64,000 nt of DNA, taken from positions 1 to 64,000 of the forward strand of contig CAKVBA010000010.1 of assembly GCA_934725305.1 (NCBI GenBank). The letters run 5' to 3'. The number at the start of each line of letters is the position of its first letter. Positions within the stretch are counted from its first letter, which is position 1. The translations under genes were made by a program, and so were the position numbers. Shown one piece after another: positions 26,716-36,151 of this stretch. The notes below the pieces were generated by a model. The model was not told the DNA's origin. It saw only the letters and a program-made list of their open reading frames with translations, and did no database searches. Source of the stretch: an uncultured Parabacteroides sp. (GTDB taxonomy: Bacteria > Bacteroidota > Bacteroidia > Bacteroidales > Tannerellaceae).

Positions 26716-26745
26716 CAAATATAGGAAATCGAAGGAATTTTCAAA
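26716..26745 (-). promoter_or_regulatory. Promoter of the MgtC gene
   Basis: Minus-strand TTTG (26745-26742), an 18-bp spacer and tatatttg (26723-26716), 31 bp before the selected ATG. Confidence 0.5.
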
Positions 26746-26791
26746 GGGGAAAGGAATGTTTTTAACCCCAAAAAGGAGGAGAGAAACCTTA

Positions 26792-26957
26792 AAAGGCTGC
26801 ATCAAAGGGTCGTTTTTGATGCAGCCTTTATGATTAAGATACGCCCAAATTAGAAAAATGCAAGAAGCAAAGGAAGAGACCGACAAGAGTTTATTTGAGG
26901 TAAATTAACCGAGGTCGAACACCGAAAGCAACGCAGCAGTTTGCAACTATGGCACAC
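26792..26957 (-). repeat. Composite repeat: family T hairpin plus family A element (copy 2)
   Basis: aaaggctgcatcaaa and tttgatgcagccttt form the hairpin at 26792-26829. A family A element follows (26839-26957), with the shared inner string ccgaaagcaacgcagcagtt and the end ttgcaactatggcacac. The arrangement is the same as at 20379-20541. It lies between the MgtC promoter and the 3' end of pyrD. Confidence 0.7.
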
Positions 26958-26986
26958 TATTTTTACTCCATTTTAAGCCTATCTGT

Positions 26987-27898
26987 TTACACTTCCAAGG
27001 CTCCTGTCAGCTCTTTCACAGACTTGAATCCATGACGTTCGCAGTAGTCATTCAGTCCGTCAATCACCTTTACCGAGACAGTAGGATCAACAAAATTATA
27101 GGTTCCAATCTGGATTGCTGTAGCACCTGCCAACATAAATTCTACGGCATCTTTCCAGCTTGCAATACCACCCAAACCGATGATAGGAATCTGCACCGCC
27201 TTATAAGTTTGCCATACCATTCGCAAAGCAACCGGCTTCACACATGGGCCGGAAAGGCCTCCGGTTATTGTAGATAATACCGGTTTTCTCTTCTCGGCAT
27301 TGATGGCCATTCCCAACATTGTATTGATGAGAGAGACAGCATCAGCACCCTCTGCTTCGACCGCTCTTGCAATCTCTGTAATGTCTGTAACATTAGGAGA
27401 AAGTTTTACAATAAGTGTCTTCGGATAGACCTTGCGAACAGCCTTAACAACCTCACTTGCTCCTTGGCAAGTAACGCCAAAAGCCATACCGCCCTGTTTT
27501 ACATTAGGACAGCTAATATTCAATTCTATGGCATTAATATGGTCTAAGCCGGCGATAACTTCGGCACATTCAACATAGGTTTCTACTGATGAACCACTCA
27601 CATTCACGATCATCTGTGTATCAATATCCTTAATCTGAGGATAGATGTGATCAACGAAATAATGAGCTCCTTTATTCTGCAGACCTACCGCATTCAACAT
27701 TCCGGATGGAGTCTCTGCCATACGAGGATAATCATTACCCTCACGTGGCTGAATTGTAGTTCCTTTCACACAAATACCTCCCAAACGAGAGATATCAAAA
27801 AAGTCGGCATACTCTAAACCATAACCAAATGTTCCGGATGCCGTCATTACGGGGTTTTTCAACTCCAGATTACCAATATTTACTCTTAAATCAGCCAT
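26987..27898 (-). CDS. pyrD: Dihydroorotate dehydrogenase B, catalytic subunit
   Basis: FMN enzyme oxidising dihydroorotate to orotate in pyrimidine synthesis; with PyrK it is the NAD+-dependent class 1B form. The 303-aa product begins [23 protein letters not shown]. It contains [19 protein letters not shown], the catalytic-loop segment [15 protein letters not shown] (Cys as base in class 1), KLSPNVTDI and the FMN-phosphate site [14 protein letters not shown]. It overlaps the end of pyrK by 13 bp, showing translational coupling. Confidence 0.96.
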   Translation of the reverse strand: MADLRVNIGNLELKNPVMTASGTFGYGLEYADFFDISRLGGICVKGTTIQPREGNDYPRMAETPSGMLNAVGLQNKGAHYFVDHIYPQIKDIDTQMIVNVSGSSVETYVECAEVIAGLDHINAIELNISCPNVKQGGMAFGVTCQGASEVVKAVRKVYPKTLIVKLSPNVTDITEIARAVEAEGADAVSLINTMLGMAINAEKRKPVLSTITGGLSGPCVKPVALRMVWQTYKAVQIPIIGLGGIASWKDAVEFMLAGATAIQIGTYNFVDPTVSVKVIDGLNDYCERHGFKSVKELTGALEV

Positions 27899-28671
27899 GA
27901 CAAATCTTTTATATTAAATACAGGTCCTTCACTACATACACAGACATTATGTCCCTCTTTGTTTTTCTCTACACAACATAGACAAGCGCCTACACCACAA
28001 GCCATTGTGTTCTCCAAAGAGACTTCACAATTGATGCCTTCAGCTGCTGCATATTTCGCAACAGCCATCATCATAGGCTTAGGTCCACAAGTATATATCT
28101 GATTAAAACGATGTGCTTTCAACACAGAATGGTTAGTTACATAACCCTTTTCGCCCATTGAACCATCTTCTGTTGTCACATTGACCTCGCCAATCTGTTC
28201 AAACTTATCTAATTGCAAGAGGTCTTCTTTAGAACGAGCGCCTAATAAGAACATAGGTTTAAAACCTGCATTTTTCAGACACTCACCTAAATATAGCATC
28301 GGAGCAGTACCAACACCACCACCAATCAGCAAGATGGGCTCATCTTTACAAGATGATTCAGGAATAGTAAAGCCATTACCCAATGGCAATACAATATTTA
28401 TAATGTCACCCACAACGGATTTACCCAACTTGCGAGTGCCATCACCAACCAATTGAATCAAAAGCCACAATTCATTGGTTGTACGGTCTACATAATTGAC
28501 AGAAATAGGACGACGCAAGAATGTAGAAGTGGAATTATCTACTTTAACCTCGACAAACTGTCCCGGAACCATCTCCGGAAGAGTCTGATCGGCAGTCAGT
28601 TTTAACAGACAGTAATTATTATGAAGGCGTTCGTTTGCCGTAACCTTCATATCTAAGACGTACTTCTTCAT
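27886..28671 (-). CDS. pyrK: Dihydroorotate dehydrogenase electron-transfer subunit
   Basis: FAD and 2Fe-2S subunit passing electrons from PyrD to NAD+. The ATG at 28671 is preferred to a TTG at 28689; the product is 261 aa. The FAD domain has [12 protein letters not shown], the NAD domain has [15 protein letters not shown], and the C-terminal cluster site is [22 protein letters not shown]. It is first in the pyrK-pyrD operon and has a good promoter. Confidence 0.95.
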   Translation of the reverse strand: MKKYVLDMKVTANERLHNNYCLLKLTADQTLPEMVPGQFVEVKVDNSTSTFLRRPISVNYVDRTTNELWLLIQLVGDGTRKLGKSVVGDIINIVLPLGNGFTIPESSCKDEPILLIGGGVGTAPMLYLGECLKNAGFKPMFLLGARSKEDLLQLDKFEQIGEVNVTTEDGSMGEKGYVTNHSVLKAHRFNQIYTCGPKPMMMAVAKYAAAEGINCEVSLENTMACGVGACLCCVEKNKEGHNVCVCSEGPVFNIKDLSWLI

Positions 28672-28700
28672 ATATAAACGATTACTCAATTGTTTATATG

Positions 28701-28731
28701 CAAAGATACACGATTAGGTTACATCTTCCAA
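28701..28731 (-). promoter_or_regulatory. Promoter of pyrK-pyrD
   Basis: Minus-strand TTG (28731-28729), a 20-bp spacer and tatctttg (28708-28701), 29 bp before the pyrK ATG. Confidence 0.5.
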
Positions 28732-28740
28732 TGATAGCGG

Positions 28741-29184
28741 TTAGTCTTTCAGGCTTTTTTCCGGTACAAAAGTATCAAAGGTATTATCAGAATAGAAAAT
28801 CATTATCTTGCTCACATTTTTAGATGGCTTATTTTCACACACAATTCCTTCTACTACAGGCTGTTTGCCTCCATTTACACCTGTCTCAACCCCATTTTCC
28901 GTGCGATATTCAGAAGCAAGCTGTACTTCGGGCGGAAATTTGGACGTATTTGTAAACAAATCAGGCTCACCTGATGGACGAATCATTTCACCTTTTCCAA
29001 ACAACAGCCAATCAGAATCTATATAAGTGAACTTCTTCAATATTTTAAGAAGTACATCCAAACTGGGATTGTTTCTTCCCGACAAGATATGAGACATCGC
29101 AGAGCGTTGTATATCGATCTCTTCAGCAAACTTGGAAGAACTCAGTCCTTCATGTTCCATTATCTGTATTATCCGTTCTTTCAT
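28741..29184 (-). CDS. XRE-family helix-turn-helix regulator
   Basis: A 147-aa DNA-binding protein with an N-terminal Cro/CI-type HTH (about 3-62: SSSKFAEEIDIQRSAMSHILSGRNN, then SLDVLLKIL). An unstructured middle follows, and the C-terminus IMIFYSDNTFDTFVPEK is short. It has no peptidase or ligand domain. The upstream 200 bp is very AT-rich with several TTTGTAAAT/TTACAAAT-like motifs that could be operator sites. Targets are unknown; a general chromosomal regulator and a phage relic are both possible. Confidence 0.8.
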   Translation of the reverse strand: MKERIIQIMEHEGLSSSKFAEEIDIQRSAMSHILSGRNNPSLDVLLKILKKFTYIDSDWLLFGKGEMIRPSGEPDLFTNTSKFPPEVQLASEYRTENGVETGVNGGKQPVVEGIVCENKPSKNVSKIMIFYSDNTFDTFVPEKSLKD

Positions 29185-29934
29185 TACCTCAAAATATAGC
29201 TTTTAATCTAAAAATACTGTCAATATGACTGTTTACATTAGTGACACTATGAAATTTACTTATCAATACAAATATATATTATAATTTCCATTTGTGCAAT
29301 TTATTTTTATAAATATAAACATGTACTTTTGTAAATACACATGTTACAAATATAAACACACATTTGTAAATTAGCTAAAAACGAGTAAATATAACAAAAA
29401 GACATACTTTAATAAAAGTGTGTATAGTATTGGTTATGCGAATATTGTATTTATAAAACGAGCACATTTATGTATAATTGATTACAAGCATAAACTACAA
29501 TATCCAATATTTTTATCTGAAGAATTATAAAATAGCTGTATTTATATGGTTTCCTGTTGCTTACGTAATATACATATAGCATATACAGAATAATTGCAAC
29601 AAATGTAAGTTGTGTTACAAATAAGAAATATACAACTGTAAACATAAACAACTGTATATATTTGTACACAAATAAAAGCATGTTGAATTTATTTTTGTCA
29701 AATGATACATTTGTAATCATTCGTAATCCGTTCAGCTTTATAAACTACTTTAGCTATTCCATTTTACAGATATGCCATATTGACAGAATCTTGTACAAAG
29801 ATTATATGTTCATATTTTCAATAAGCGTTTAACTCTATTTTTAGTCCATATTTGTGGACTAAGAGACAGATGAAAGTAAATATTTAAATCTAGAAGGGGT
29901 TATTTTCGGGTTAATACATTGGTTTACAAAAGAA
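29185..29934. other. AT-rich intergenic region upstream of the HTH regulator
   Basis: About 750 bp without a convincing gene. A -7 box (tatatttg, 29276-29269, minus strand) could serve the HTH gene. Between 29320 and 29375 the motifs tttgtaaat, ttacaaat and tttgtaaa alternate on both strands next to a repeated acatgt, resembling operator clusters. An 89-codon hydrophobic frame (29720-29451, minus) has no clear ribosome-binding site and follows the base composition, so I do not call it. Confidence 0.4.
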
Positions 29935-29986
29935 AAAGGCATTATTTCAAGATCAGCACACAGACTGTTCTAGAAATAATGCCCTT
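29935..29986 (-). terminator. Terminator of the amn-holA operon
   Basis: On the minus strand aagggcattatttc pairs with gaaataatgccttt and is followed by ttcttttg, 39 bp after the holA stop codon. Confidence 0.7.
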
Positions 29987-30024
29987 GTTTATGGCAAACG
30001 GCTCTCCTATTCCATCCGGAATAG

Positions 30025-31047
30025 TTAATGGAGTATTTTACATAGAAGTTCTCTAAGTAATTCCGCGTCGGATACCGACACATTTCCTATTCCCTTTGAT
30101 CGGGCATCAGTTATTCGGATATCATGAATCACATTGAAGACCTTCATGGCCGAGTAACTCTTCATACCATACAGATAATCCTTAACCTGAAAACTACTAC
30201 GCAATCCCAATGCTGTCATCAGTCCCGATTCCGAGCGATCCTTCGTATAGTAGCAGATTAGCAAATTTGAAAAATAGTTAAACAATACAGGAAGGGTCAT
30301 TTGAATGGGATTACTCTTCGGATTCTTCCCAAAGTATTGAGCTATGCGGTTTGCTTTAAGCACATCCTTTACAGCAAGTGCCTTTATCAATTCAAAGTTA
30401 TTGTACTCTTTGCTGATACCCACATTCTGCTCTACAAGTTCCGGAGTGATTCGTTTTCCGGCCTTTTCCGGTAAGATTATCGACAACTTATCCAATTCCT
30501 TTACCAGACGATTTAAATCATTTCCGAGGAAGTCTGAGAGCATCTGTGCAGCCTTTGGATCGATACCTACCGAACGCTTCTGCAACATTGCTGTGATAAA
30601 CCCCGGCATCTTATAATCGGGCACCTTTTTCGACTCAAACAAAACACCATTCTTCTCCACTGTGGCAGCAAGTGCTCTGCGCCGGTCAAGAGTCTTGTAT
30701 TTATAGTTGATAACAAGTATTGTCGATTGTAAAGGGTTCTTCACATAGGCAGCCAATGTTTCTATGTCGCGAATCTGCTGAGCCTCTTTCACCACTACCA
30801 ACTGGTATTCCGACATCATCGGAAAACGGCGTGCCGCATTGATTACAGTAGCAGCATCGACATCGGATCCATACATGATCATTTGATTGAAATCACGCTC
30901 CGACTCATCCAGCACTGTGTCCACAAGCAGATCGGTAATCTTGTCAATGAAAAAAGGTTCTTCTCCCATCAACACATAGACTGATTCAAACTTGCGTGCA
31001 GTAATATCCCGACAAATCGATTCAAATGTATTTTCCTTTTTTGCCAT
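30025..31047 (-). CDS. holA: DNA polymerase III subunit delta
   Basis: Clamp-loader wrench subunit that opens the beta clamp. The 340-aa length is typical. The N-terminal domain has the characteristic VYVLMGEEPFFIDKITDLL, and the middle contains FPMMSEYQLVVVKEAQ and TILVINYKYKTLDRR. The C-terminal part contains LNRLVKELDKLSI and ends with helices typical of the delta collar domain. It follows amn by 18 bp and is probably co-transcribed. Confidence 0.93.
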   Translation of the reverse strand: MAKKENTFESICRDITARKFESVYVLMGEEPFFIDKITDLLVDTVLDESERDFNQMIMYGSDVDAATVINAARRFPMMSEYQLVVVKEAQQIRDIETLAAYVKNPLQSTILVINYKYKTLDRRRALAATVEKNGVLFESKKVPDYKMPGFITAMLQKRSVGIDPKAAQMLSDFLGNDLNRLVKELDKLSIILPEKAGKRITPELVEQNVGISKEYNNFELIKALAVKDVLKANRIAQYFGKNPKSNPIQMTLPVLFNYFSNLLICYYTKDRSESGLMTALGLRSSFQVKDYLYGMKSYSAMKVFNVIHDIRITDARSKGIGNVSVSDAELLRELLCKILH

Positions 31048-31065
31048 ATTATTTTTGTTTGACGG

Positions 31066-31842
31066 TTACCAACTGAAACGGATATGTCGGATCGTCTTTT
31101 TCTTGTCTATAATCTGCTGAAGAGCTTCGACACCTAACATGACATGTTCCTCAACAAACTGCTGCGTTACCTTTCTGTCGCTCTCTTCTGTTTTCACTCC
31201 ATCAGCTTCCATCGGCTTGTCAGAAACCATCAACAGAGCTCCGGTTGGAATCTTATTGGCAAAACCAGCCGTAAACAACGTTGCTGTTTCCATATCGATA
31301 CCTGTGGCATGCGTACGACCCAAATATTCCTTGAAAGCGGTATCATATTCCCACACTCTACGGTTCGTAGTATAGACAGTTCCCGTCCAATAATCCTTGC
31401 CACGGTCGCGAATGGCAGAAGAGATAGCACGCAGCATCGAGAAAGCAGGCAATGATGGCACTTCAGGTGGCAGATATTCGTTGGATGTACCTTCACCACG
31501 GATAGCCGCAATCGGCAGCAGATAATCGCCCAAGCTGTTTGCACGTTTCAAACCGCCACACTTGCCCAAAAACAAGACATCACTTGGCATCACAGCAGAC
31601 AGCAGGTCCATGATAGTAGCAGCGTTCGCACTGCCCATACCGAAGTTGATAATAGTGATACCATCAGCCGATGCATTAGGCATAGAATTCTTCAACCCCA
31701 AAATAGGAACATTAAAATGGTTAGCAAACAACTCTACATATTTGGTGAAATTGGTAAGCAGGATGTGCTTAGTAAAATCTCCCAGTTTACGGTCGGTGTA
31801 GCGAGGAAGCCAATTCTCTACTATTTCTTGTTTTGTTTTCAT
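31066..31842 (-). CDS. amn: AMP nucleosidase
   Basis: Hydrolyses AMP to adenine and ribose 5-phosphate. The 258-aa protein corresponds to the catalytic nucleoside-phosphorylase-like domain only; the E. coli enzyme is nearly twice as long, with an extra N-terminal domain. Characteristic segments are IINFGMGSANAATIMDLLSA, FLGKCGGLK, the active-site region ATGIDMETATLFTAGF and LLMVSDKPMEADGVKTEESD. First gene of the amn-holA pair, divergent from the HsdR-N gene. Confidence 0.9.
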   Translation of the reverse strand: MKTKQEIVENWLPRYTDRKLGDFTKHILLTNFTKYVELFANHFNVPILGLKNSMPNASADGITIINFGMGSANAATIMDLLSAVMPSDVLFLGKCGGLKRANSLGDYLLPIAAIRGEGTSNEYLPPEVPSLPAFSMLRAISSAIRDRGKDYWTGTVYTTNRRVWEYDTAFKEYLGRTHATGIDMETATLFTAGFANKIPTGALLMVSDKPMEADGVKTEESDRKVTQQFVEEHVMLGVEALQQIIDKKKTIRHIRFSW

Positions 31843-31895
31843 AAATAATTATCTTTGGGGATTCATTTAAATCCGGAAATAAAAAAACAAATATA
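31828..31895. promoter_or_regulatory. Overlapping divergent promoters of amn and the HsdR-N gene
   Basis: Plus strand: TTG at 31828-31830, a 19-bp spacer and tatctttg at 31850-31857, 42 bp before the HsdR-N gene. Minus strand: tatatttg at 31895-31888, 45 bp before amn. The two transcription units run through each other's leader region. Confidence 0.45.
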
Positions 31896-31899
31896 ACGA

Positions 31900-32358
31900 A
31901 TGCTATCATTAAATCTACCATCATTCGCAGCCAAAGTAATAGCAAAAGAGGGAAAACATCAGATTTGGGATCTGGTAAGAAACAAGTATGTGGCTTTAAC
32001 TCCCGAAGAATGGGTAAGACAACACTTTGTTCATTACCTGATTTCCGAGAAAGGATATCCGAAGGAATTGATAGGAAATGAAATCATGATTAAACTCAAC
32101 GGCACATCCAAGCGATGCGACACAGTTGTATACGATCGTTTTTTAGACCCTTTACTCATCGTAGAGTATAAATCCCCCACCGTAGAGATTTCGAGGGCTG
32201 TATTCGACCAAATTGCCCGTTATAACCACGTTTTAAAGGTGCGATACCTCATCGTAAGTAATGGAATACGACATTTCTGCTGCCAGATCAACTACAAAAG
32301 CCACGATTATCTCTTTTTAGAAGAAATTCCGGCCTATTCACAACTGACATCAGAATAA
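31900..32358 (+). CDS. Stand-alone HsdR N-terminal (PD-(D/E)XK) domain protein
   Basis: A 152-aa protein corresponding only to the N-terminal nuclease-like domain of type I restriction R subunits. It contains EEWVRQHFVHYLISEKGYP, then KRCDTVVYDRFLDPLLIVEYKSPT, where Asp and the EYK triad form the PD-(D/E)XK site. No helicase, HsdM or HsdS gene is present. Such orphan domains are common in Bacteroidetes and their function is unknown. Its last nine bases overlap the 3' end of the convergent small gene. Confidence 0.85.
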   Translation: MLSLNLPSFAAKVIAKEGKHQIWDLVRNKYVALTPEEWVRQHFVHYLISEKGYPKELIGNEIMIKLNGTSKRCDTVVYDRFLDPLLIVEYKSPTVEISRAVFDQIARYNHVLKVRYLIVSNGIRHFCCQINYKSHDYLFLEEIPAYSQLTSE

Positions 32359-32628
32359 TTTGGGCACAGAGCAGAAAGAAGAGAAGAAGAGATTATTGTT
32401 TGCATAAAAATAGACAGAATCATTGGTGACATAAGGACACGGTCTTTTGTTACAGAATGTTTTATTGGCAAGAAAATAAACAACGTCACTCTCCGGTAAC
32501 TGTGTGGCCATCGAGGATTGAATTGTCGTATCCTGATTTGACACGAGCAACTTAGGCTCCTTATCAGTGTCGATAAACAATGAATAACCTAAAATCACTA
32601 TAAAAAAAGAGAATATCAAAGCCTTCAT
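32350..32628 (-). CDS. Small secreted or membrane-anchored protein, unknown
   Basis: A 92-codon frame from the ATG at 32628 (a TTG two codons upstream is possible). The N-terminus KALIFSFFIVILGYSLF is a hydrophobic anchor or signal, followed by a polar segment and a C-terminal region with spaced cysteines (FCNKRPCPY and SSFCSV). I do not recognise a family. Support is the plausible signal sequence and the position after the nqr terminator. Against it are the lack of a clear promoter and the tail overlap with the HsdR-N gene. Confidence 0.45.
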   Translation of the reverse strand: MKALIFSFFIVILGYSLFIDTDKEPKLLVSNQDTTIQSSMATQLPESDVVYFLANKTFCNKRPCPYVTNDSVYFYANNNLFFSSFCSVPKLF

Positions 32629-32778
32629 ATCCAATTCAATTTAAATGACTATATCAACTTAGATGTATTATAAACGGAAAAAGCTGCATGTTATTACATA
32701 AAAGTAACAATAATTTTTACATTTCTGTTCAGATCGGATAGTTCCCTTGTCTCTTACACCCTTTTTTGAATACTGTTC

Positions 32779-32830
32779 AAAAAAAGATGCACAAAAACCG
32801 TCATAACGACGATCTCGATGCATCTTTTTT
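32779..32830 (-). terminator. Terminator of the nqr operon
   Basis: On the minus strand aaaaaagatgca pairs with tgcatctttttt, 31 bp after the nqrF stop codon. A second perfect 10-bp hairpin (cttttttgaa with ttcaaaaaag, 32761-32785) overlaps its outer side. Confidence 0.75.
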
Positions 32831-32860
32831 ATATCTATAGATCAACTCAGATGAAATTTA

Positions 32861-34147
32861 TTATCCACCGAAGTTATCAAAGTGCAACATTTCTGGCGGT
32901 ACGCCCAGGCTGTCAAGCATATTTTCAACAGCTTTAGACATCGGACCAGGACCACACATGTAGTATTCAATATCTTCCGGAGCTTCATGATCTTTCAGAT
33001 AAGTATCATAGATTACCTGATGAACAAAGCCGGCAGTATATTTCACACCTGCAGCATCAGCAGCTGGGTCAGGACGGTCAAGCGCCAAGTGGAATGTAAA
33101 GTTCGGGAATTCCTTTTCGATAGCCAAGAAATCTTCCAGATAGAACACTTCGTTCAAGGCACGAGCACCGTAGAAATATGACATCTTGCGGTCTGTAGTC
33201 TTCAATGTCTTTGTCATGTGCATAATCTGAGCACGCAGAGGAGCCATACCGGCACCACCACCGACCCACATCATTTCACGTTTTGTATCAAAGATCGGAT
33301 GGAAGTCACCGTAAGGACCACTCATTGTCACCTTATCACCCGGTTTCAAGGTAAAGATGTAAGAAGAAGCGATACCCGGCATTACATCCTGGAAGCCAAC
33401 CTGAGGTTTCGGCTTAAACGGAGGAGTTGCAATACGTACAGTCAACATAATACGGTCACCTTCTGCCGGATAGTTAGCCATAGAATAAGCACGGATAGTC
33501 GGAGTGTCATTCTTACACTTCAAACCAAACAGGCCGAATTTCTGCCATGCAGGCAAGTATTCGTCGCCGATCAGGCTCTTGTCGATATCCTTGTCATAGT
33601 CCATTGTATATGCAGGAATCTTAATCTGTGCATAAGAACCCGGGATAAAGTCCATGTGTTCGCCCTTAGGCAAAGCAACGATAAACTCTTTGATGAAAGT
33701 TGCAACGTTCTTGTTACTGATAACTTCACATTCCCATTCTTTTACGCCAAATACAGAGTCAGGAACCTGAACAGTCATATTTTCCTTAACCTTGCACTGA
33801 CAAGCCAGACGCCAATGATCTTTGACCTGCTTACGAGAGAAGAAACCCTTTTCTGTAGGAAGGATTTCGCCACCACCTTCAATTACTTGCGCACGGCACT
33901 GTCCACATTTACCACCGCCACCACAAGCAGATGACAAGAAGATATTACCACTCTGCAAAGCACCCAACAGTGTTCCACCGATCGGTGTTTCAATCTCTTT
34001 TTTGCCATTAACCTCCAGCTTTACATTACCGGAAGGAACCAATTTTGCTTTAGCGAACAAAAGCGCACCTACCAAAATCAGTGTAATCAACAAGAATACA
34101 ACTGCACTGGCTGCGATTGTAAGTCCGCCCGACATTAATAAAGTCAT
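32861..34147 (-). CDS. nqrF: Na+-translocating NADH:quinone reductase subunit F
   Basis: NADH-input subunit, 428 aa. An N-terminal membrane helix is followed by a 2Fe-2S domain (SSACGGGGKCGQC, with the last ligand in ACQCKV). The FAD domain contains RAYSMANYP and the NADH domain GGGAGMAPLRAQIMH. The C-terminal YYMCGPGPMSKAVENML is typical. It is the last gene of the six-gene operon, 29 bp after nqrE. Confidence 0.97.
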   Translation of the reverse strand: MTLLMSGGLTIAASAVVFLLITLILVGALLFAKAKLVPSGNVKLEVNGKKEIETPIGGTLLGALQSGNIFLSSACGGGGKCGQCRAQVIEGGGEILPTEKGFFSRKQVKDHWRLACQCKVKENMTVQVPDSVFGVKEWECEVISNKNVATFIKEFIVALPKGEHMDFIPGSYAQIKIPAYTMDYDKDIDKSLIGDEYLPAWQKFGLFGLKCKNDTPTIRAYSMANYPAEGDRIMLTVRIATPPFKPKPQVGFQDVMPGIASSYIFTLKPGDKVTMSGPYGDFHPIFDTKREMMWVGGGAGMAPLRAQIMHMTKTLKTTDRKMSYFYGARALNEVFYLEDFLAIEKEFPNFTFHLALDRPDPAADAAGVKYTAGFVHQVIYDTYLKDHEAPEDIEYYMCGPGPMSKAVENMLDSLGVPPEMLHFDNFGG

Positions 34148-34176
34148 CTCTATGTTATCTTTTAATGCGTTAATAC

Positions 34177-34794
34177 TTAAATCTTAAGACCTGAGAAGCA
34201 CATAAATGCCATACCCATCAAACCTGTGATGATGAAGGTAATACCCAATCCCTTCAAAGGCTTGGGGACATTTGAATATGCCAATTTTTCACGGATAGCA
34301 GCCATACCAACGATAGCAAGCAACCAACCGAGACCTGATCCTAAACCATAAACAGTTGCAACACCCACGTTAGGGAATGCCTTCTGCTGCATAAACAGAG
34401 AACCACCCAGGATAGCACAGTTTACAGCGATAAGCGGCAAAAAGATACCCAAGGAAGCATACAGAGACGGAGAGAACTTCTCAACCACCATTTCAACCAA
34501 CTGCACAAAAGAGGCAATTACGGCAATAAAGATGATGAATGAAAGGAAGCTCAAGTTTACTTCACTATATTCAGCGCCCAACCAGCTTAATGCACCTTCT
34601 TTCAATACATAGTTTTCAAGCATATAGTTGATAGGCAACGTACAAAACAATACGAATGTAACTGCCAGACCCAAGCCTAAAGCAGTCTTCACATTTTTAG
34701 AGACAGCCACGAAAGAACACATACCCAAGTAGTATGCAAAAATCATGTTGTCAACAAAAATGGAGCGGACAAATGTACTTAATAATTGTTCCAT
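34177..34794 (-). CDS. nqrE: NQR subunit E
   Basis: Integral membrane subunit, 205 aa, six helices. It begins LLSTFVRSIFVDNMIFAYYLGMCSF and contains LPLIAVNCAILGGSLF. The cysteines in GMCSF and NCAI are the positions that, with NqrD, hold the membrane iron cluster in known complexes. Confidence 0.97.
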   Translation of the reverse strand: MEQLLSTFVRSIFVDNMIFAYYLGMCSFVAVSKNVKTALGLGLAVTFVLFCTLPINYMLENYVLKEGALSWLGAEYSEVNLSFLSFIIFIAVIASFVQLVEMVVEKFSPSLYASLGIFLPLIAVNCAILGGSLFMQQKAFPNVGVATVYGLGSGLGWLLAIVGMAAIREKLAYSNVPKPLKGLGITFIITGLMGMAFMCFSGLKI

Positions 34795-34820
34795 TCTATT
34801 TTACCTTTAATCGTTTAGCA

Positions 34821-35450
34821 TTATTTTTCCTGAAGTTCTTTGTTTCTTGAACGGTGTACCCAGATAATGACAGCAATCACGATCAAGGCCATCGGCGGAA
34901 GAATCATCAAACCATTGTTCATATAACCAAGGTCATAGAATGCCTGCGGAATTACCTGGAATCCCAACAATGTACCAGATCCTAACAATTCACGGAAGAA
35001 ACCAACAATCACCAAGACCAAGGCATATCCCAGACCATTACCAATACCATCCAAGAAAGATTCCCAAGGGCCGTTACCCAAGGCGAATGCTTCCAAACGT
35101 CCCATCAAGATACAGTTTGTAATAATCAAACCAACAAACACAGACAACTGCTTGTTTACATCATAAGCAAAAGCCTTCAACACCTCGCTCACAATAGTTA
35201 CCAAAGCAGCAACAACCACCAACTGTACGATAATACGGATACGGTTAGGAATTGTATTACGGATCATAGAGATGATCACATTCGCAAAAGCCACAACAGC
35301 TGTTACAGAAATACCCATAACAATAGCCGGTTCCAACTTAGAGGTAACAGCCAACGCAGAACAGATACCCAGCATCTGTACAACCACCGGGTTGTTAGCG
35401 TTCAACGGGCCTAATAGAACTTCTTTATTCTTTTCAGATAATAATCCCAT
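34821..35450 (-). CDS. nqrD: NQR subunit D
   Basis: Integral membrane subunit, 209 aa, homologous to NqrE in inverted topology. [16 protein letters not shown] and [16 protein letters not shown] carry the conserved cysteines for the shared iron site. It is separated from nqrC by 7 bp. Confidence 0.97.
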   Translation of the reverse strand: MGLLSEKNKEVLLGPLNANNPVVVQMLGICSALAVTSKLEPAIVMGISVTAVVAFANVIISMIRNTIPNRIRIIVQLVVVAALVTIVSEVLKAFAYDVNKQLSVFVGLIITNCILMGRLEAFALGNGPWESFLDGIGNGLGYALVLVIVGFFRELLGSGTLLGFQVIPQAFYDLGYMNNGLMILPPMALIVIAVIIWVHRSRNKELQEK

Positions 35451-35457
35451 CTTCTAC

Positions 35458-36129
35458 TTAATTTTGTGAGGTTAAAAATTTAACATAACCGCTCAAACTA
35501 TCGAACAACATGCGATCAACACCCTGGCTGGTGATTGTACCACCAGAGATACCATCTACATAATCCTGTCCGGCAGCACTCTTGCCTGGTTTTACAACAG
35601 CGATTGATTTGAATTCGCCATTCTTGAAAATCTGCTTACCAGCGAACTGTGAGCTAAAATTAGGTTTTGTGATTTCAGCACCCAAACCCGGAGTTTCACC
35701 CTGATGGCTGAAGTCGGTACCAAAAATAGTATTCTTGTCTGCATCTACAGAAATATAACCCCACAGCGGACCCCACAAACCGGCACCATGCATAGCCATG
35801 ATGTATTTGGTCTGACCGTCAACTGTAGCAACAAATATAGGATAAGCATCTGCCTCTGAGCCTGCAAAAGCAGCAGCAGCATCGCCTACCTTTTCACCGT
35901 TGGCATTGATCAAGAATGCATCTGTGATCAATTCGTTATATTTAGCCTCTGCCTCATTAGCAGGCACAGACACATTAATTGAACGCAAAATCTGCTGACG
36001 TTTGTCATTATCTTCATTGGCCTTCTGATAGGTTCTCAAAGACTGTGAAGTAAATGCCAACAATACAGCAACCACTACTACCATTACGGAAGCATATACT
36101 ACGGTATATACATTACTATCTCTATTCAT
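35458..36129 (-). CDS. nqrC: NQR subunit C
   Basis: A 223-aa subunit with an N-terminal membrane helix and a periplasmic FMN domain. The covalent FMN attachment threonine is in DGISGGTITSQG near residue 195. GLWGPLWGYISVD and GETPGLGAEI are family-typical. The flavinylation enzyme ApbE is not in this window. Confidence 0.96.
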   Translation of the reverse strand: MNRDSNVYTVVYASVMVVVVAVLLAFTSQSLRTYQKANEDNDKRQQILRSINVSVPANEAEAKYNELITDAFLINANGEKVGDAAAAFAGSEADAYPIFVATVDGQTKYIMAMHGAGLWGPLWGYISVDADKNTIFGTDFSHQGETPGLGAEITKPNFSSQFAGKQIFKNGEFKSIAVVKPGKSAAGQDYVDGISGGTITSQGVDRMLFDSLSGYVKFLTSQN

Positions 36130-36151
36130 AATTCTACTCAGATTATTAATG

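Noticed and set aside
29451..29720. Minus-strand 89-codon hydrophobic frame
   Set aside because: No ribosome-binding site or promoter, extreme AT composition, and hydrophobicity expected from T-rich codons.
31900..32358. Type I restriction-modification locus
   Set aside because: Only the HsdR N-terminal domain is present; no helicase, methyltransferase or specificity gene adjoins it.
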